Assembly: GCA_944386055.1 (NCBI GenBank)
Contig: CALWZP010000005.1
Location: forward strand, 1-64,000
Reading direction: 5' to 3'
DNA from: an uncultured Oscillospiraceae bacterium
GTDB lineage: Bacteria; Bacillota; Clostridia; Oscillospirales; Oscillospiraceae
DNA: 64,000 bases
How positions within the stretch are numbered: position 1 is the first letter of the stretch; each line of letters begins with the position of its first letter. The position numbers were made by a program, and so were the translations under genes. Under the pieces are notes generated by a model. The model made no database searches. It was given only the letters and a program-made list of their open reading frames with translations, and was not told where the DNA came from. Positions 1-7,670 of this stretch are shown one piece after another.

Positions 1-152
1 TCCAGCGCCGTGTCCACCCGGTCCAGCACCGCCTCCCGCTTCTCCAGCTCCGTGCGCTCCCGCCGGTCCTTCCGGTCAAAATATCGCTTGATGAAAAACA
101 GGAGCACCCCGTTGACCCCCAGTACGCTCAGCACGCTGATCAGCAGTTCCAA
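1..152 (-). CDS. small membrane protein, 3' end outside window (partial)
   Basis: The gene reads leftwards off the window edge, so only the first ~50 residues are visible. A TTG start at 150-152 is preceded by a GGAGGGG ribosome site about 9 bases upstream, which favours it over other starts. The product begins with a hydrophobic segment of about 20 residues followed by a highly charged Lys/Arg/Glu helix (FDRKDRRERTELEKREAVL) that looks like a short coiled coil. This resembles the small single-pass proteins often left as hypothetical in Clostridia. No family is recognised and no function is assigned. Confidence 0.45.
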   Translation of the reverse strand, partial: MELLISVLSVLGVNGVLLFFIKRYFDRKDRRERTELEKREAVLDRVDTAL

Positions 153-256
153 TGGCCGCCCCTCCCTCTCTTCCCCTGTTCCCTTTCGCACCCCTCCCCG
201 TTCCGCCCTCTTTTGTTTCCCCTTTTCGTACACTCCGCCCTGCGGCATATAAAAAC

Positions 257-292
257 ATCAGGGGCGCGATTCAAATGGACCGCGCCCCTGAT
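257..292 (-). terminator. second intrinsic terminator downstream of the tRNA operon
   Basis: A perfect 12-bp stem (257-268 with 281-292) and a 12-base loop are followed, on the minus strand, by GTTTTTAT. It lies about 75 bp beyond the first terminator of the tRNA operon and just upstream of the small membrane gene at the window edge. Confidence 0.6.
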
Positions 293-331
293 GCCGTTGG
301 GCTGCCGCAAAAAGGGACCGATTGAAAAAGA

Positions 332-364
332 AAAAGCCCTGAGGCTTAGAACCTCAGGGCTTTT
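332..364 (-). terminator. intrinsic terminator of the Met-Glu-Val tRNA operon
   Basis: A 9-bp GC-rich stem (336-344 with 352-360) and 7-base loop are followed on the minus strand by a T run. It starts a few bases after the CCA end of tRNA-Val. Confidence 0.75.
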
Positions 365-368
365 CAGA

Positions 369-445
369 TGGTGGAGACTGCTGGACTCGAACCAGTGACC
401 TCCTGCGTGTGAAGCAGGCGCTCTAACCAGCTGAGCTAAGCCTCC
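369..445 (-). tRNA. tRNA-Val (CAC)
   Basis: On the minus strand the 77-nt sequence folds as a cloverleaf. The acceptor stem is GGAGGCT/AGTCTCC, the D-arm contains AGCTCAG, the anticodon loop is TTCACAC (anticodon CAC, reading GUG), and the T-arm is GGTTCGAGTCC. The 3' CCA is encoded. It is the third tRNA of a Met-Glu-Val array and is followed at once by an intrinsic terminator. Confidence 0.93.
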
Positions 446-474
446 ATGCTGACGGGAGCGATCCCCTCCCGTCA

Positions 475-549
475 TGGTGACGCGTACGGGAATCGAACCC
501 GTGTTACCGCCGTGAAAGGGCGGTGTCTTAGCCGCTTGACCAACGCGCC
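475..549 (-). tRNA. tRNA-Glu (TTC)
   Basis: A 75-nt minus-strand cloverleaf with acceptor GGCGCGT/ACGCGTC, anticodon loop CTTTCAC (anticodon TTC, glutamate), T-loop GGTTCGATTCC and an encoded CCA end. It lies between tRNA-Met and tRNA-Val in one transcription unit. Confidence 0.93.
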
Positions 550-576
550 AAGGGCTGCATGCCTTTTAAAAAGGCT

Positions 577-653
577 TGGTAGCGGCAATGTGATTCGAAC
601 ACATGACACTCCGGGTATGAACCGAATGCTCTAGCCAACTGAGCTATGCCGCC
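577..653 (-). tRNA. tRNA-Met (CAT), elongator type
   Basis: A 77-nt minus-strand cloverleaf with acceptor GGCGGCA/TGCCGCT, anticodon loop TTCATAC (CAT) and an encoded CCA. The first acceptor pair is G-U rather than the mismatch typical of initiator tRNA, and the anticodon stem lacks the GGG/CCC signature, so the elongator type is favoured. Misreading of a tRNA-Ile with modified CAU cannot be excluded by eye. It is the first gene of the operon. Confidence 0.88.
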
Positions 654-682
654 AAGTTGGCCCTTCGAACAGGGCAAGGGAT

Positions 683-711
683 ATTATACCCAAATCCCTT
701 GCCCTTGTCAA
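683..711 (-). promoter_or_regulatory. promoter of the tRNA operon, with palindrome over the -10
   Basis: On the minus strand TTGACA (706-711) and TATAAT (683-688) are separated by exactly 17 bp, a consensus vegetative promoter starting roughly 20-30 nt before tRNA-Met. A perfect 12-bp inverted repeat (671-682 with 694-705) brackets the -10 box; see findings. Confidence 0.85.
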
Positions 712-741
712 TCTTTTTTTCCGCTTCCCGCAATCTTTTTC

Positions 742-969
742 TCAAATCAGGATCAGCGATATCGCCAGCAGCGCCGCCGCCGGGATAAAATTCGTCCAGC
801 GCAGCGGCGCCAGCAGCGCCTTGATCAGCAGGATCACCGCGGCGACCCGCAGCAGCCAGGGGAACAGCCCAAGCACGATCACCAGGGGCAGGCTCAGCAG
901 CAGCATCCCCCCTGTCAGAAGGGCAACGCCCAGCAGACACAACAGGCACAGCACAGACAGCGTCAGCAT
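742..969 (-). CDS. small hydrophobic membrane protein
   Basis: A 75-residue protein that is almost entirely hydrophobic, with two or three predicted membrane segments (Leu/Val/Ala-rich stretches around residues 1-35 and 40-75, split by RVAAV and LRWT). The ATG at 967-969 is chosen because AGGAGG lies 8 bases upstream; the ATG six bases earlier is only 2 bases from that site. It stands alone between the tRNA operon and an oppositely spaced transporter. No family is recognised. Confidence 0.55.
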   Translation of the reverse strand: MLTLSVLCLLCLLGVALLTGGMLLLSLPLVIVLGLFPWLLRVAAVILLIKALLAPLRWTNFIPAAALLAISLILI

Positions 970-1068
970 TTCCATCTCCTCCTTTTCTGTCGTCCCCAGT
1001 ATACTGTCTCAGTCTGAAAATCGTCTGAAAAGGAGGATTAAAATCTCATGAAAATTTTCCTGTCATCG

Positions 1069-2175
1069 TCACAGCCAAAGGGCCGCCGGGATCAGCACCG
1101 CCAGCGCCCCTGCGTTCACCGCGGTGAACAGCCACAGATACCGCCCCGGCCGCGCCCCGGGGATGGCGATGTAAAGCTTGAAGGAGATCAGACTGGCCAG
1201 AGAGGCGATGAGGGTCCCCAGTCCCCCCACATCCACCCCCAGCAGCAGCCCCCGCCAGTCCGCGGTGAACTCGGCCAGCAGCGCCGCGGCTGGGACATTG
1301 CTGATGACCTGGCTGGCCAGCAGCGCGCAGAGGAAGGCGTTCTCCTCCAGCAGCTGGGACAGCCCCTGCCGCACCGCGGGGATATTCCCCAGATTCCCGG
1401 AAAAGATGAAGAAGCACACGAAGGTGAGCAGCAGCCCGTAGTCCACCCGGCGCAGCAGCCGCCGGTCCAGCAGTGCTATCACCGCCGCCACCACCGCGGT
1501 GAGCAGCCCATAGGGCAGCACCCGGAACACCGAGAGCAGACACAGGGCGAACAGCGTCAGGCAGGCCCAGAGCTTCTTCCGCTCCAGCTCCTGAGGCGCG
1601 CCGAAGGCCACATGGATCACCTCCCGGGGGACCATCCACATGGTCGCCGCCGCCAGTCCCGCGAAGCTCAGCAGGGTCAGCGGGACCACCGCCGCGAAAA
1701 ACTCCCCCGCCCCCAGCTGGAAGTGGGAATAGAGGAACAGATTCTGCGGATTGCCCACCGGGGTCGCCATGCTGCCCAAATTGGCCGCCACCGTTTGCAG
1801 CACCACCACCCGGGGCAGCAGCTCCTCCCGCCCCACCAGGCGCAGGGTCAGGATGGCAAAGGGCACGAAGGTCAGCAGCGCCACATCGTTGGTCACCAGC
1901 ATGGAGGCGAAAAAGGGCAGTCCCACCAGCAGAAGCCCCACGGTGCGCAGCCGGTGCCGCCCCGCGAGCAGCCGCTGGGCCAGAGCGGTGAACAGCCCGC
2001 AGCTCTGCAGGCCCGCCACCACCGCCATCAGGCAGAACAGCAGGCACAGCACCCGCAGGTCCACATACCCCAGATATTCCGGCCCCGGCGGCACCGCCGC
2101 CGCGGACAGGGCCGCCGCCGCCGCGGACACCGTCAGCACCGGCTCCCGTTTGATGAAATGCAGGATGGATGACAA
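1069..2175 (-). CDS. SLC13/ArsB-type anion permease
   Basis: A polytopic membrane protein of about 368 residues, with roughly ten hydrophobic segments. Its sequence is typical of the SLC13/DASS and ArsB/NhaD permease superfamily, which moves dicarboxylates, sulfate or other anions with sodium or protons. Visible signatures are the paired family motifs TNDVALLTFVP and ATPVGNPQNL in the first half, and SNVPAAALLA in the second half. A TTG start (2173-2175) is chosen because GGAGG lies 9 bases upstream and it gives the usual start (LSSILHFIKREPVL); an ATG at 2211 would add 12 residues but has no ribosome site. The substrate cannot be read from sequence. It sits alone, head-on to nothing and upstream of gpr on the same strand with a short gap. 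Confidence 0.85.
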   Translation of the reverse strand: MSSILHFIKREPVLTVSAAAAALSAAAVPPGPEYLGYVDLRVLCLLFCLMAVVAGLQSCGLFTALAQRLLAGRHRLRTVGLLLVGLPFFASMLVTNDVALLTFVPFAILTLRLVGREELLPRVVVLQTVAANLGSMATPVGNPQNLFLYSHFQLGAGEFFAAVVPLTLLSFAGLAAATMWMVPREVIHVAFGAPQELERKKLWACLTLFALCLLSVFRVLPYGLLTAVVAAVIALLDRRLLRRVDYGLLLTFVCFFIFSGNLGNIPAVRQGLSQLLEENAFLCALLASQVISNVPAAALLAEFTADWRGLLLGVDVGGLGTLIASLASLISFKLYIAIPGARPGRYLWLFTAVNAGALAVLIPAALWL

Positions 2176-2251
2176 GGAATACCGCCTCCCGGAGGTGTTC
2201 TCCAAACCCATCCATCATACCATGTTTTCCCGGGAAGTCAACCTTCTTCCG

Positions 2252-3136
2252 TCAGCTCAGCAGCAGCTCCAGCTCCTCCATCGTCAGGCCCGGATTGGCC
2301 GCCAGGGTGATGCCGAAGCCGATCACCTTGGCCAGGTCTGCCACCCGGCTGTCGATGTCCCGGGGGGTGACCATCAGGCCCCTTCCCGCCCCCTTCAGCG
2401 GCGGGATCTCCTCCAGCCCCAGCAGGTCGGCCGCCAGGGTCGCGCCGTCCACCACCGTGGGCACCCCCACCGCGATCACCGGCACCCCCACGGTCTCCCG
2501 GTCCAGCGCCTGCCGGTGGTTCCCCACCCCGGAGCCGGGGACGATCCCCGTGTCTGCCAGCTGCACCGTGGTGCACAGGCGGTGCACACTGCGGGAGACC
2601 AGGGCGTCTACCGCCACCACACAGCTGGGGCGGATGGCCTCCGCCACCGCCCGGATCAGCCGGCCGCTCTCCACCCCGGTGGTGCCCAGCACTCCGGCGG
2701 ACAGGGCCGCCACCGGCCGGCCCTCCCTCAGCAGCGGGATCTTCTCCCCCATCAGATGCCGGGTCACCAGGGTGTGCTGGTGGGCCAGAGGCCCCACCGC
2801 ATCCGGCGTGATGGCCCGGTTGCCCAGCCCCGCCACCAGGATCCCCCCTTTGGGGGGCAGCATGGCCGCCAGCTCCGCCGCCACCGCATGCACCGCCGCG
2901 GCAAAGCTCCCCGGAGCCCGGTGTTCCAGGCCCCGGAGCGTCAGAGTGACATACCGCCCCACCGGCTTGCCCAGGGCCCGGGCGCCCGCCGGGGACAGGA
3001 TGCGGATCTCCTCCACCGGAACCCCCTCCCGGCTGCGTGTCCGGGCCGCCACCCCCCGCAGCCGCGTGGTCTCCTCTGCGCTCTGCCGCCAAAGCTCTCT
3101 GGCCTCCAGCGCCAGGTCAGTCCGCCGCATCAGCAT
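2252..3136 (-). CDS. gpr: germination protease GPR
   Basis: This 294-residue protein matches the GPR family, the aspartate-type protease that degrades small acid-soluble proteins during spore germination. The N-terminus MLMRRTDLALEAR corresponds to the propeptide region that is autoprocessed. Family blocks are clear: GILVAGLGNRAITPDAVGP, the segment GTTGVESGRLI, VVAVDALVSRS, and TGIVPGSGVGN. Length is slightly below the usual 320-370. The start is supported by GGGAGG 9 bases upstream. In B. subtilis gpr lies near rpsT, and here too it is divergent from rpsT. Expression in the forespore is expected from the family; I could not identify a convincing SigG promoter. Confidence 0.95.
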   Translation of the reverse strand: MLMRRTDLALEARELWRQSAEETTRLRGVAARTRSREGVPVEEIRILSPAGARALGKPVGRYVTLTLRGLEHRAPGSFAAAVHAVAAELAAMLPPKGGILVAGLGNRAITPDAVGPLAHQHTLVTRHLMGEKIPLLREGRPVAALSAGVLGTTGVESGRLIRAVAEAIRPSCVVAVDALVSRSVHRLCTTVQLADTGIVPGSGVGNHRQALDRETVGVPVIAVGVPTVVDGATLAADLLGLEEIPPLKGAGRGLMVTPRDIDSRVADLAKVIGFGITLAANPGLTMEELELLLS

Positions 3137-3244
3137 TTTCCGCGCCTCCCATCACAAGATATGGTGCCTTCCGGGCCCATCCCCTCTATCTTTTGCATCA
3201 TAAGGGGCGCTATCCAAAAAGCCGGGAAAAAATCAAAAAAACAG

Positions 3245-3273
3245 TTGCTTTTTTCCCCGGCTGGTGCTAAAAT
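3245..3273 (+). promoter_or_regulatory. promoter of rpsT
   Basis: TTGCTT (3245-3250), 17-bp spacer, TAAAAT (3268-3273), about 55 bp before the rpsT start. Confidence 0.65.
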
Positions 3274-3333
3274 AGATTTCCGCACAGATGTAGTGTCTGT
3301 CCATGGAAATTAAAATCGGAGGAGGTGTTTGGT

Positions 3334-3600
3334 TTGCCGAATATTAAGTCTGCCAAGAAGCGTGTTCTGGTGAACAAGACCAAGGCCATGCAGAACAAGG
3401 TCGCGAAGTCCGCGCTGAAGACTACTTTGAAGAAGTTTGACGCCGCGGTGGCTGATGGCAACCGCAGCGAGGCCGATATCGCTTACAAGGTGGCTGTTCA
3501 GGCGGTGGACAAGGCGGCCGGCAAGGGCCTGCTGCACCGCAACAACGCCGCGCGCAAGAAGAGCGCCATGACCCTGAAGCTGAACAAGCTGGAGGGCTGA
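3334..3600 (+). CDS. rpsT: 30S ribosomal protein S20
   Basis: An 88-residue basic protein beginning (TTG)PNIKSAKKRV, the diagnostic start of bacterial S20, and continuing with the Lys/Arg-rich helices that bind 16S rRNA at the base of the small subunit. The true start is a TTG at 3334-3336: GGAGGAGG occupies 3318-3325, so the earlier GTG at 3325 falls inside the ribosome site. It is divergent from gpr, has its own promoter and is followed by a strong intrinsic terminator, so it is monocistronic. S20 synthesis is autoregulated through its non-AUG start in E. coli; the TTG here is at least compatible with similar control. Confidence 0.97.
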   Translation: MPNIKSAKKRVLVNKTKAMQNKVAKSALKTTLKKFDAAVADGNRSEADIAYKVAVQAVDKAAGKGLLHRNNAARKKSAMTLKLNKLEG

Positions 3601-3609
3601 CACCACAGG

Positions 3610-3642
3610 AAAACCGTCTGCCAAAGCAGACGGTTTTTGCTT
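3610..3642 (+). terminator. intrinsic terminator of rpsT
   Basis: A 9-bp stem (3613-3621 with 3626-3634) with a 4-base loop followed by TTTTTGCTTTT. Confidence 0.85.
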
Positions 3643-3654
3643 TTCCGCCAACCA

Positions 3655-3697
3655 AAAAAGGGGAGTGCCCGGCAATCAGCCAGGCACTCCCCTTTTA
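3655..3697 (-). terminator. terminator of the MATE exporter gene (bidirectional shape)
   Basis: A 13-bp stem (3657-3669 with 3683-3696) flanked by A and T runs. On the minus strand it ends in TTTTTT just after the MATE coding region. Confidence 0.75.
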
Positions 3698-3718
3698 TTC
3701 TCGCAAGCCGCGGGCCGC

Positions 3719-5113
3719 TCACTCCGCCGCCCGCTCCAGCGCCTGTGCCGGCGCCGGCACATCCTCCCGGGGGGTGAGCCAATGGCCGAACCGGTAGTAC
3801 AGCAGCAGGGCCAGAGAGGTGATGGTCCAGGTGATGGGATAGCTGGCCATCACAACGATGATGGTGTGGTGAGCCTGTGCCACGGTGAACAGCCACAGCA
3901 GCCGCAGTCCGCACACCCCGAACACCGAGATCAGCATGGGCACCAGGCTCTTCCCCGCCCCCCGGATGGCGCCGCACAGCAGTTCCACCAGGATATAGGT
4001 GATGTAGAAGGGGGTGAGGAAGCGCACCATCTCCACCCCCACCGCCAGCACCGCGTCATCGGGGGAGAAGATGGCCAGAATGGGCCGGGCGAAGAGGAAC
4101 AGGGTTCCGCTGATGAACACCGCCAGGCAAGCGGTCATGCCGGCGGACACCCACACACAGCGGCGCATCCGGTCGTACCGGCCGGCGCCGCAGTTCTGTC
4201 CGGCGAAGGTGGTCACCGCCTGAGACATGGCGGTGAGGGTCATCCAGAAGATGACATCCATCTTGCTGTACGCCGTCCAGGCCGCCACCGCGTCGGTGCC
4301 GAAGGAGTTGATGAAGGCCTGAATGACGATGTTGGAGGAGCTGTACATCACTGACTGCAGCGCGGTGGGCACCCCCACCCGCATGATGTCCGCGAAGGGC
4401 TTCCGGCGCAGGCGCAGCTCCCGCAGGGACAGCTGGATGGGGGAGCCCACCGCCCGCATCAGGGACAGCACCACCAGCGCCGCGGACAGCACCTGGGAGC
4501 ACACCGTGGCGATGGCCACCCCCAGCACATCCAGATGGAACACCAGCACCAGCAGCAAATCCAGGATGATGTTGCACACCGAGGCGGCGATGAGGAAGTA
4601 CAGCGGCCGCTTGGCGTCCCCCACCGCCCGGAGCACGCCGGTGCCCATATTATAGATCACATTGGGGATCATCCCCAGGAAATACACCCGCAGGTACAGC
4701 ACCGCCCCCGGCATGGCCTCCGCCGTGGTGCCCATCATGGTCAGCGCCCAGGGGGTGATGAGAAAGCCCGCCACCATAAAGAAGGCGCCGATGAGCACCG
4801 CCAGGGTCATGGCGGTGTGGACGCTGTTGTGCACCCGGTCCACCCGTCGGGCGCCGTAGTGCTGGGCGATGAGCACCACCGCCCCGCTGGAAAGTCCGGT
4901 AAAGATGCCCACCGTCAGGTTCACGATCACCCCGGTGGAGCCCACCGCCGCCAGGGCCTCCTTGCCCACGAACTGCCCCACCACCACGGTGTCCACCGTG
5001 TTGTAGAGCTGCTGGAAGAAGGTCCCCAGCCACAGGGGAAAGAAAAAACCCAGAAGCTGCTTCCAGATCACGCCCTGGGTGATGTCTCCCACCGGCTGCC
5101 GCAGCCGCAGCAT
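3719..5113 (-). CDS. MATE family multidrug/metabolite exporter
   Basis: A 464-residue protein with twelve predicted membrane helices in two homologous halves, the fold of the DinF-like MATE transporters that expel cationic compounds with sodium or protons. Typical segments include the N-terminal WKQLLGFFFPLWLGTFFQQLYNTVDTVVVGQFVG and the second-half counterpart VGVPTALQSVMYSSSNIVIQAFINSFGTDAVAAW. The start ATG at 5111-5113 has GAGGAGG a few bases upstream. The longer frame reaching to 5200 lacks a ribosome site, so it is not used. A minus-strand promoter lies at 5164-5192. The substrate is unknown. Confidence 0.93.
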   Translation of the reverse strand: MLRLRQPVGDITQGVIWKQLLGFFFPLWLGTFFQQLYNTVDTVVVGQFVGKEALAAVGSTGVIVNLTVGIFTGLSSGAVVLIAQHYGARRVDRVHNSVHTAMTLAVLIGAFFMVAGFLITPWALTMMGTTAEAMPGAVLYLRVYFLGMIPNVIYNMGTGVLRAVGDAKRPLYFLIAASVCNIILDLLLVLVFHLDVLGVAIATVCSQVLSAALVVLSLMRAVGSPIQLSLRELRLRRKPFADIMRVGVPTALQSVMYSSSNIVIQAFINSFGTDAVAAWTAYSKMDVIFWMTLTAMSQAVTTFAGQNCGAGRYDRMRRCVWVSAGMTACLAVFISGTLFLFARPILAIFSPDDAVLAVGVEMVRFLTPFYITYILVELLCGAIRGAGKSLVPMLISVFGVCGLRLLWLFTVAQAHHTIIVVMASYPITWTITSLALLLYYRFGHWLTPREDVPAPAQALERAAE

Positions 5114-5163
5114 GGCGCCCTCCTCCTCTCCGCGAATCTCACCGGCCTCTGACCGTAACGCCG

Positions 5164-5192
5164 ATTTTACTCGCATCAGGGAGAAATGACAA
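5164..5192 (-). promoter_or_regulatory. promoter of the MATE exporter
   Basis: On the minus strand TTGTCA (5187-5192), 17 bp, TAAAAT (5164-5169), about 50 bp before the chosen start. Confidence 0.6.
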
Positions 5193-5274
5193 GGGGGCAA
5201 TCTCCATAAATTTCTCTCTCCACGCCCTTGGGTTGTTATGCATTTGTGGACCTGCCGGCAGCGCCGGGAAGCCG

Positions 5275-5312
5275 AGCGGGAGCGGCGCCCCGCAGCGCCG
5301 CTCCCGCTCTCC
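5275..5312 (-). terminator. hairpin after bofA
   Basis: A very stable GC stem (AGCGGGAGCGGCGC with its complement, loop CCCGCA) directly after the bofA stop. It has no T run, so it may end or protect the transcript rather than act as a classical terminator. Confidence 0.4.
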
Positions 5313-5318
5313 CCCGGC

Positions 5319-5597
5319 TTACAGCATCCAGTGCAGCATCAGCAGCAGCCCGAAGCCGGGCAGGCCCAGCAGGCCCAATACCGCCCCGTTGAACAGGTTT
5401 ACCCCCAGGCCGATGCCCAGCAGATTCCCCACCGGTGCGAACACCGCCAGGCCGGCCAATCCCAATCCTGTTCTGGCCGCCAGCCGGCCCAGCTGCCGCA
5501 GCGGGCGGCCCAGAATCAGCAGACCCAGCCCCGCCGCCAGCAGGCCCAGCACCCACCACACCGCAGAGGGCAGGGCCTCCAGCCAGCCGCCCATCAC
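5319..5597 (-). CDS. bofA: pro-sigma-K processing inhibitor BofA family protein
   Basis: A 92-residue integral membrane protein with two or three hydrophobic segments. The C-terminal GIGLGVNLFNGAVLGLLGLPGFGLLLML is the conserved block of the BofA family. In B. subtilis BofA sits in the outer forespore membrane and holds the SpoIVFB protease inactive until the forespore signals, delaying sigma-K activation. Its start codon overlaps the stop of the DUF2508 gene (shared bases at 5594-5597), so the two are translationally coupled. The same yaaL-bofA order occurs in Bacillus, though without recR visible here. Confidence 0.9.
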   Translation of the reverse strand: MMGGWLEALPSAVWWVLGLLAAGLGLLILGRPLRQLGRLAARTGLGLAGLAVFAPVGNLLGIGLGVNLFNGAVLGLLGLPGFGLLLMLHWML

Positions 5598-5836
5598 TCC
5601 TCTCCTCCCAGCTCCTTCATCCGGCGCAGCAGATAGTTGTACCGCGCCTGCAGGGCGTTGATCTCGAACACATAGGAATCGATAAGGTCGGGATCATCCG
5701 CGGTATCAAACCCACTGTACGCCTGGTTGATCTGCCGCTTGGTCTGGGCCAGCCCGTCCGCCAGCGCCTTCCGCGCCGCCTCGTCCTCCGCCCTGCGGCG
5801 GGAGGGCAGTGTAAAGATGCCGATGGTCTCTTCCAT
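5594..5836 (-). CDS. DUF2508 (YaaL-like) protein
   Basis: An 80-residue, mostly helical, charged cytoplasmic protein matching DUF2508 (B. subtilis YaaL): QTKRQINQAYSGFD, DPDLIDSYVFEINALQARYNYLLRR. Function is unknown. Its conserved position immediately upstream of bofA, here with overlapping stop and start codons, suggests a role connected with sporulation. A good ribosome site (AAGGAGAAGGAC) precedes the ATG. Confidence 0.9.
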   Translation of the reverse strand: MEETIGIFTLPSRRRAEDEAARKALADGLAQTKRQINQAYSGFDTADDPDLIDSYVFEINALQARYNYLLRRMKELGGEE

Positions 5837-5909
5837 GTCCTTCTCTCCTTCCCGCGGTCTGCGGTATTAATTTATGGTTATTCTGGACATTTATTCCTCT
5901 CTTTATGCG

Positions 5910-5951
5910 TGAAAAACGCCGGCGCGCTGTTTGTGCGCGCCGGCGCTTTTC
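5910..5951 (-). terminator. terminator of the 121-residue membrane protein gene
   Basis: A perfect 11-bp stem (5917-5927 with 5935-5945) and 7-base loop, followed on the minus strand by GTTTTTC. It separates the gene at 5961 from the DUF2508-bofA pair. Confidence 0.75.
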
Positions 5952-5960
5952 CGTATGTCC

Positions 5961-6326
5961 TCACATGATGTCCCTGGTTCCGCCCTGGCGCTTCACCTGG
6001 GCCTCGGGGAGATCCTCCCACTTTTTGGGCTTCAGGTCATACACCGAGATATAGATCACCAGGCTGGCGGCCAAAAGCACCACATACTTCCAGAACCACC
6101 CGGGGAGATACCGGTCGATGAAATATCCCGCCGCGCAGGCCACGGCGAACAGCAACATATAGATCCCCGTGTTCCGGTACTCCCGGTCAGTCATGACCTT
6201 CTCCCGCTCCTCCGGGCTCAGAATGAAAAAGTGCACGCAGGGGATGATGGGGCCCTTGTGCAGGAGCATCAGGATCCCGTAAATCAGAAACACCGCAGCC
6301 AGCACCAGCAGTACATTCACAATCAT
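5961..6326 (-). CDS. four-helix membrane protein of unknown function
   Basis: A 121-residue protein with an N-terminal hydrophobic helix (residues 3-22), two central helices (about 54-70 and 78-98) and a charged C-terminal tail. Between them lies SPEEREKVMTDREYRNTGIYMLLFAV, reminiscent of the DUF3784-type small membrane proteins of Firmicutes, but I am not certain of that assignment. A strong AAGGAGGGGGC ribosome site supports the start. It is monocistronic, with its own terminator. Confidence 0.7.
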   Translation of the reverse strand: MIVNVLLVLAAVFLIYGILMLLHKGPIIPCVHFFILSPEEREKVMTDREYRNTGIYMLLFAVACAAGYFIDRYLPGWFWKYVVLLAASLVIYISVYDLKPKKWEDLPEAQVKRQGGTRDIM

Positions 6327-6434
6327 GGGGAGAGCCCCCTCCTTATATTTTTCTTCATCTGTCCGGCCGGGGCCGCCCGGCCGACCTTATTTATTATATC
6401 AGGGGCATCTCTTCCGCGCAAGGGAAATATTCTC

Positions 6435-7220
6435 TCAGTCCCCGATATCCACCCGTTCCACCGACAAGCACCTGCGTGTGCCGCTGTCCAGAGTGAACAG
6501 CACGCTCTCCAGCTTGCAGGGGCCGGGGGCCTCCTGATAACGCTGATGGACTCCTCCCAAAAACAGGTTGATGGACTGCTCCGGCCGCATTCCCAGCACC
6601 GACTGCTCCGGACCCGTCATCCCCAGATCGGTGACGAAGCCCGTCCCCTTGGGCATCACCCTGGCATCGGCGGTGGGCACATGGGTGTGGGTTCCCCACA
6701 GGGCCTGGATCCGTCCGTCCAGATACCAGGCCATGGCCCCCTTCTCACTGGTGGCCTCGGCGTGGAAGTCCGCCACCAGGAGATCCACTCTCTCCTCCGC
6801 CTCCGCCAGCAGGCGGTCCGCCGTGGTGAAGGGGTTCTCCAGGTGGGGGGAGAGCTCTACCCGCCCCATCAGATTCATCACCCCGATGCGCAGCCCCCGG
6901 GGGCCGTCGAAGATCCCAAAGCCCCGGCCGGGGCAGCGCGCGGTATAGTTGGCGGGCCGAAGGATATAGGGGCTCTCCTCCAGAAAGTCCACGATCTGCC
7001 GCCGGTTCCAGGTGTGGTTGCCCAGGGTGATCACATCCGCCCCGGCATCCAGGATCTCCTGGGCCTGCTGGGGGGTGATGCCCACCCCCGAGGCGTTCTC
7101 CCCGTTCACCACCGCGAAATCCACCTGGTGCAGCCTGCGCAGGGTGCGCAGGTGGCGGCTGAGCATCCTCAGGCCGCCCTCTCCCACCACATCTCCCACC
7201 GCCAGGATGTTCACACGCAT
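6435..7220 (-). CDS. TIGR00282-family metallophosphoesterase (YmdB-like)
   Basis: A 261-residue calcineurin-like phosphoesterase. Metal-binding motifs are all visible: NILAVGDVVGE near the N-terminus, VVNGENASG, GNHTWNR, VADFHAEATSEK and GTHTHVPTAD. B. subtilis YmdB is a cyclic-nucleotide phosphodiesterase that influences RNA turnover and biofilm/motility decisions. The ATG at 7218-7220, with GGAGGAG upstream, gives the family start MRVNILAVGD; 14 extra in-frame residues are probably untranslated. In many Firmicutes ymdB adjoins rny; here rny is 9 kb away. Confidence 0.93.
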   Translation of the reverse strand: MRVNILAVGDVVGEGGLRMLSRHLRTLRRLHQVDFAVVNGENASGVGITPQQAQEILDAGADVITLGNHTWNRRQIVDFLEESPYILRPANYTARCPGRGFGIFDGPRGLRIGVMNLMGRVELSPHLENPFTTADRLLAEAEERVDLLVADFHAEATSEKGAMAWYLDGRIQALWGTHTHVPTADARVMPKGTGFVTDLGMTGPEQSVLGMRPEQSINLFLGGVHQRYQEAPGPCKLESVLFTLDSGTRRCLSVERVDIGD

Positions 7221-7401
7221 CTCGGCTCCTCCTCTCCGCCCGGGGCGGTTTTGTCTGCTCACATTATAAACTTCCCCGGCCCAAAAGGCAACGCCCGCCC
7301 GCCCCGGCGCCTAAACCCCGCATGATTTCACAGTTCCGCGCCCGACAGGCCGGTGGTTTTTGACAGGACCGACAAAATCCGCTGCTGTCAGGGGAAATTC
7401 G

Positions 7402-7430
7402 TTGACAAGCTCCCCCACGCGTGGTAGGAT
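7402..7430 (+). promoter_or_regulatory. promoter of the lysine-riboswitch transporter operon
   Basis: TTGACA (7402-7407), 17-bp spacer, TAGGAT (7425-7430). The expected start point, around 7437, leaves just enough leader for the riboswitch. A TGACAG/CTGTCA inverted repeat lies immediately upstream (about 7360-7390). Confidence 0.8.
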
Positions 7431-7452
7431 ACAGTCAAAATTGAATCGCTTG

Positions 7453-7625
7453 AGAAGATAGAGGCGCGGTGTCCATCAGTACCGCTCCGGCAAGGCCAGG
7501 CAAGCCGCCGGAGGGAAAAGGGGCCACCGCCGAAGCGGGGGAAACGCTTGCCTGGCATCCCCCCGCTGGGCCGGCAGAGAACATCTGCCGGACTGTCACA
7601 AAATCCTTTGTGAAGCGCTATCAAT
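7453..7625 (+). ncRNA. lysine riboswitch (L-box)
   Basis: The leader carries the L-box signature in order: AGAAGATAGAGGCGC, AGTA, a purine-rich GGGAAAAGGGG segment, CACCGCCGAAGCG, CTGGGCCGGC, and a closing CTGTCACAAAATCCTTTGTG hairpin. GATAG at 7457-7461 can pair with CTATC at 7618-7622 to form P1. The order and loop sequences match the B. subtilis lysC leader that I know. A T-run terminator follows (7671-7703), so lysine binding is expected to end transcription before the transporter genes. Confidence 0.9.
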
Positions 7626-7670
7626 GGCCGCGGGCGGCCCCAAGAGGGGGCTCCGTTTCCGCCAGTTCCA

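Noticed and set aside
13..252. Plus-strand open frame over the window start
   Set aside because: Ser/Arg-rich, opposite to a better-supported minus-strand start with ribosome site; typical shadow frame in GC-rich DNA.
1048..2172. Long plus-strand Gln/His/Pro-rich open frame
   Set aside because: Antisense shadow of the SLC13-type permease; composition is not that of a real protein.
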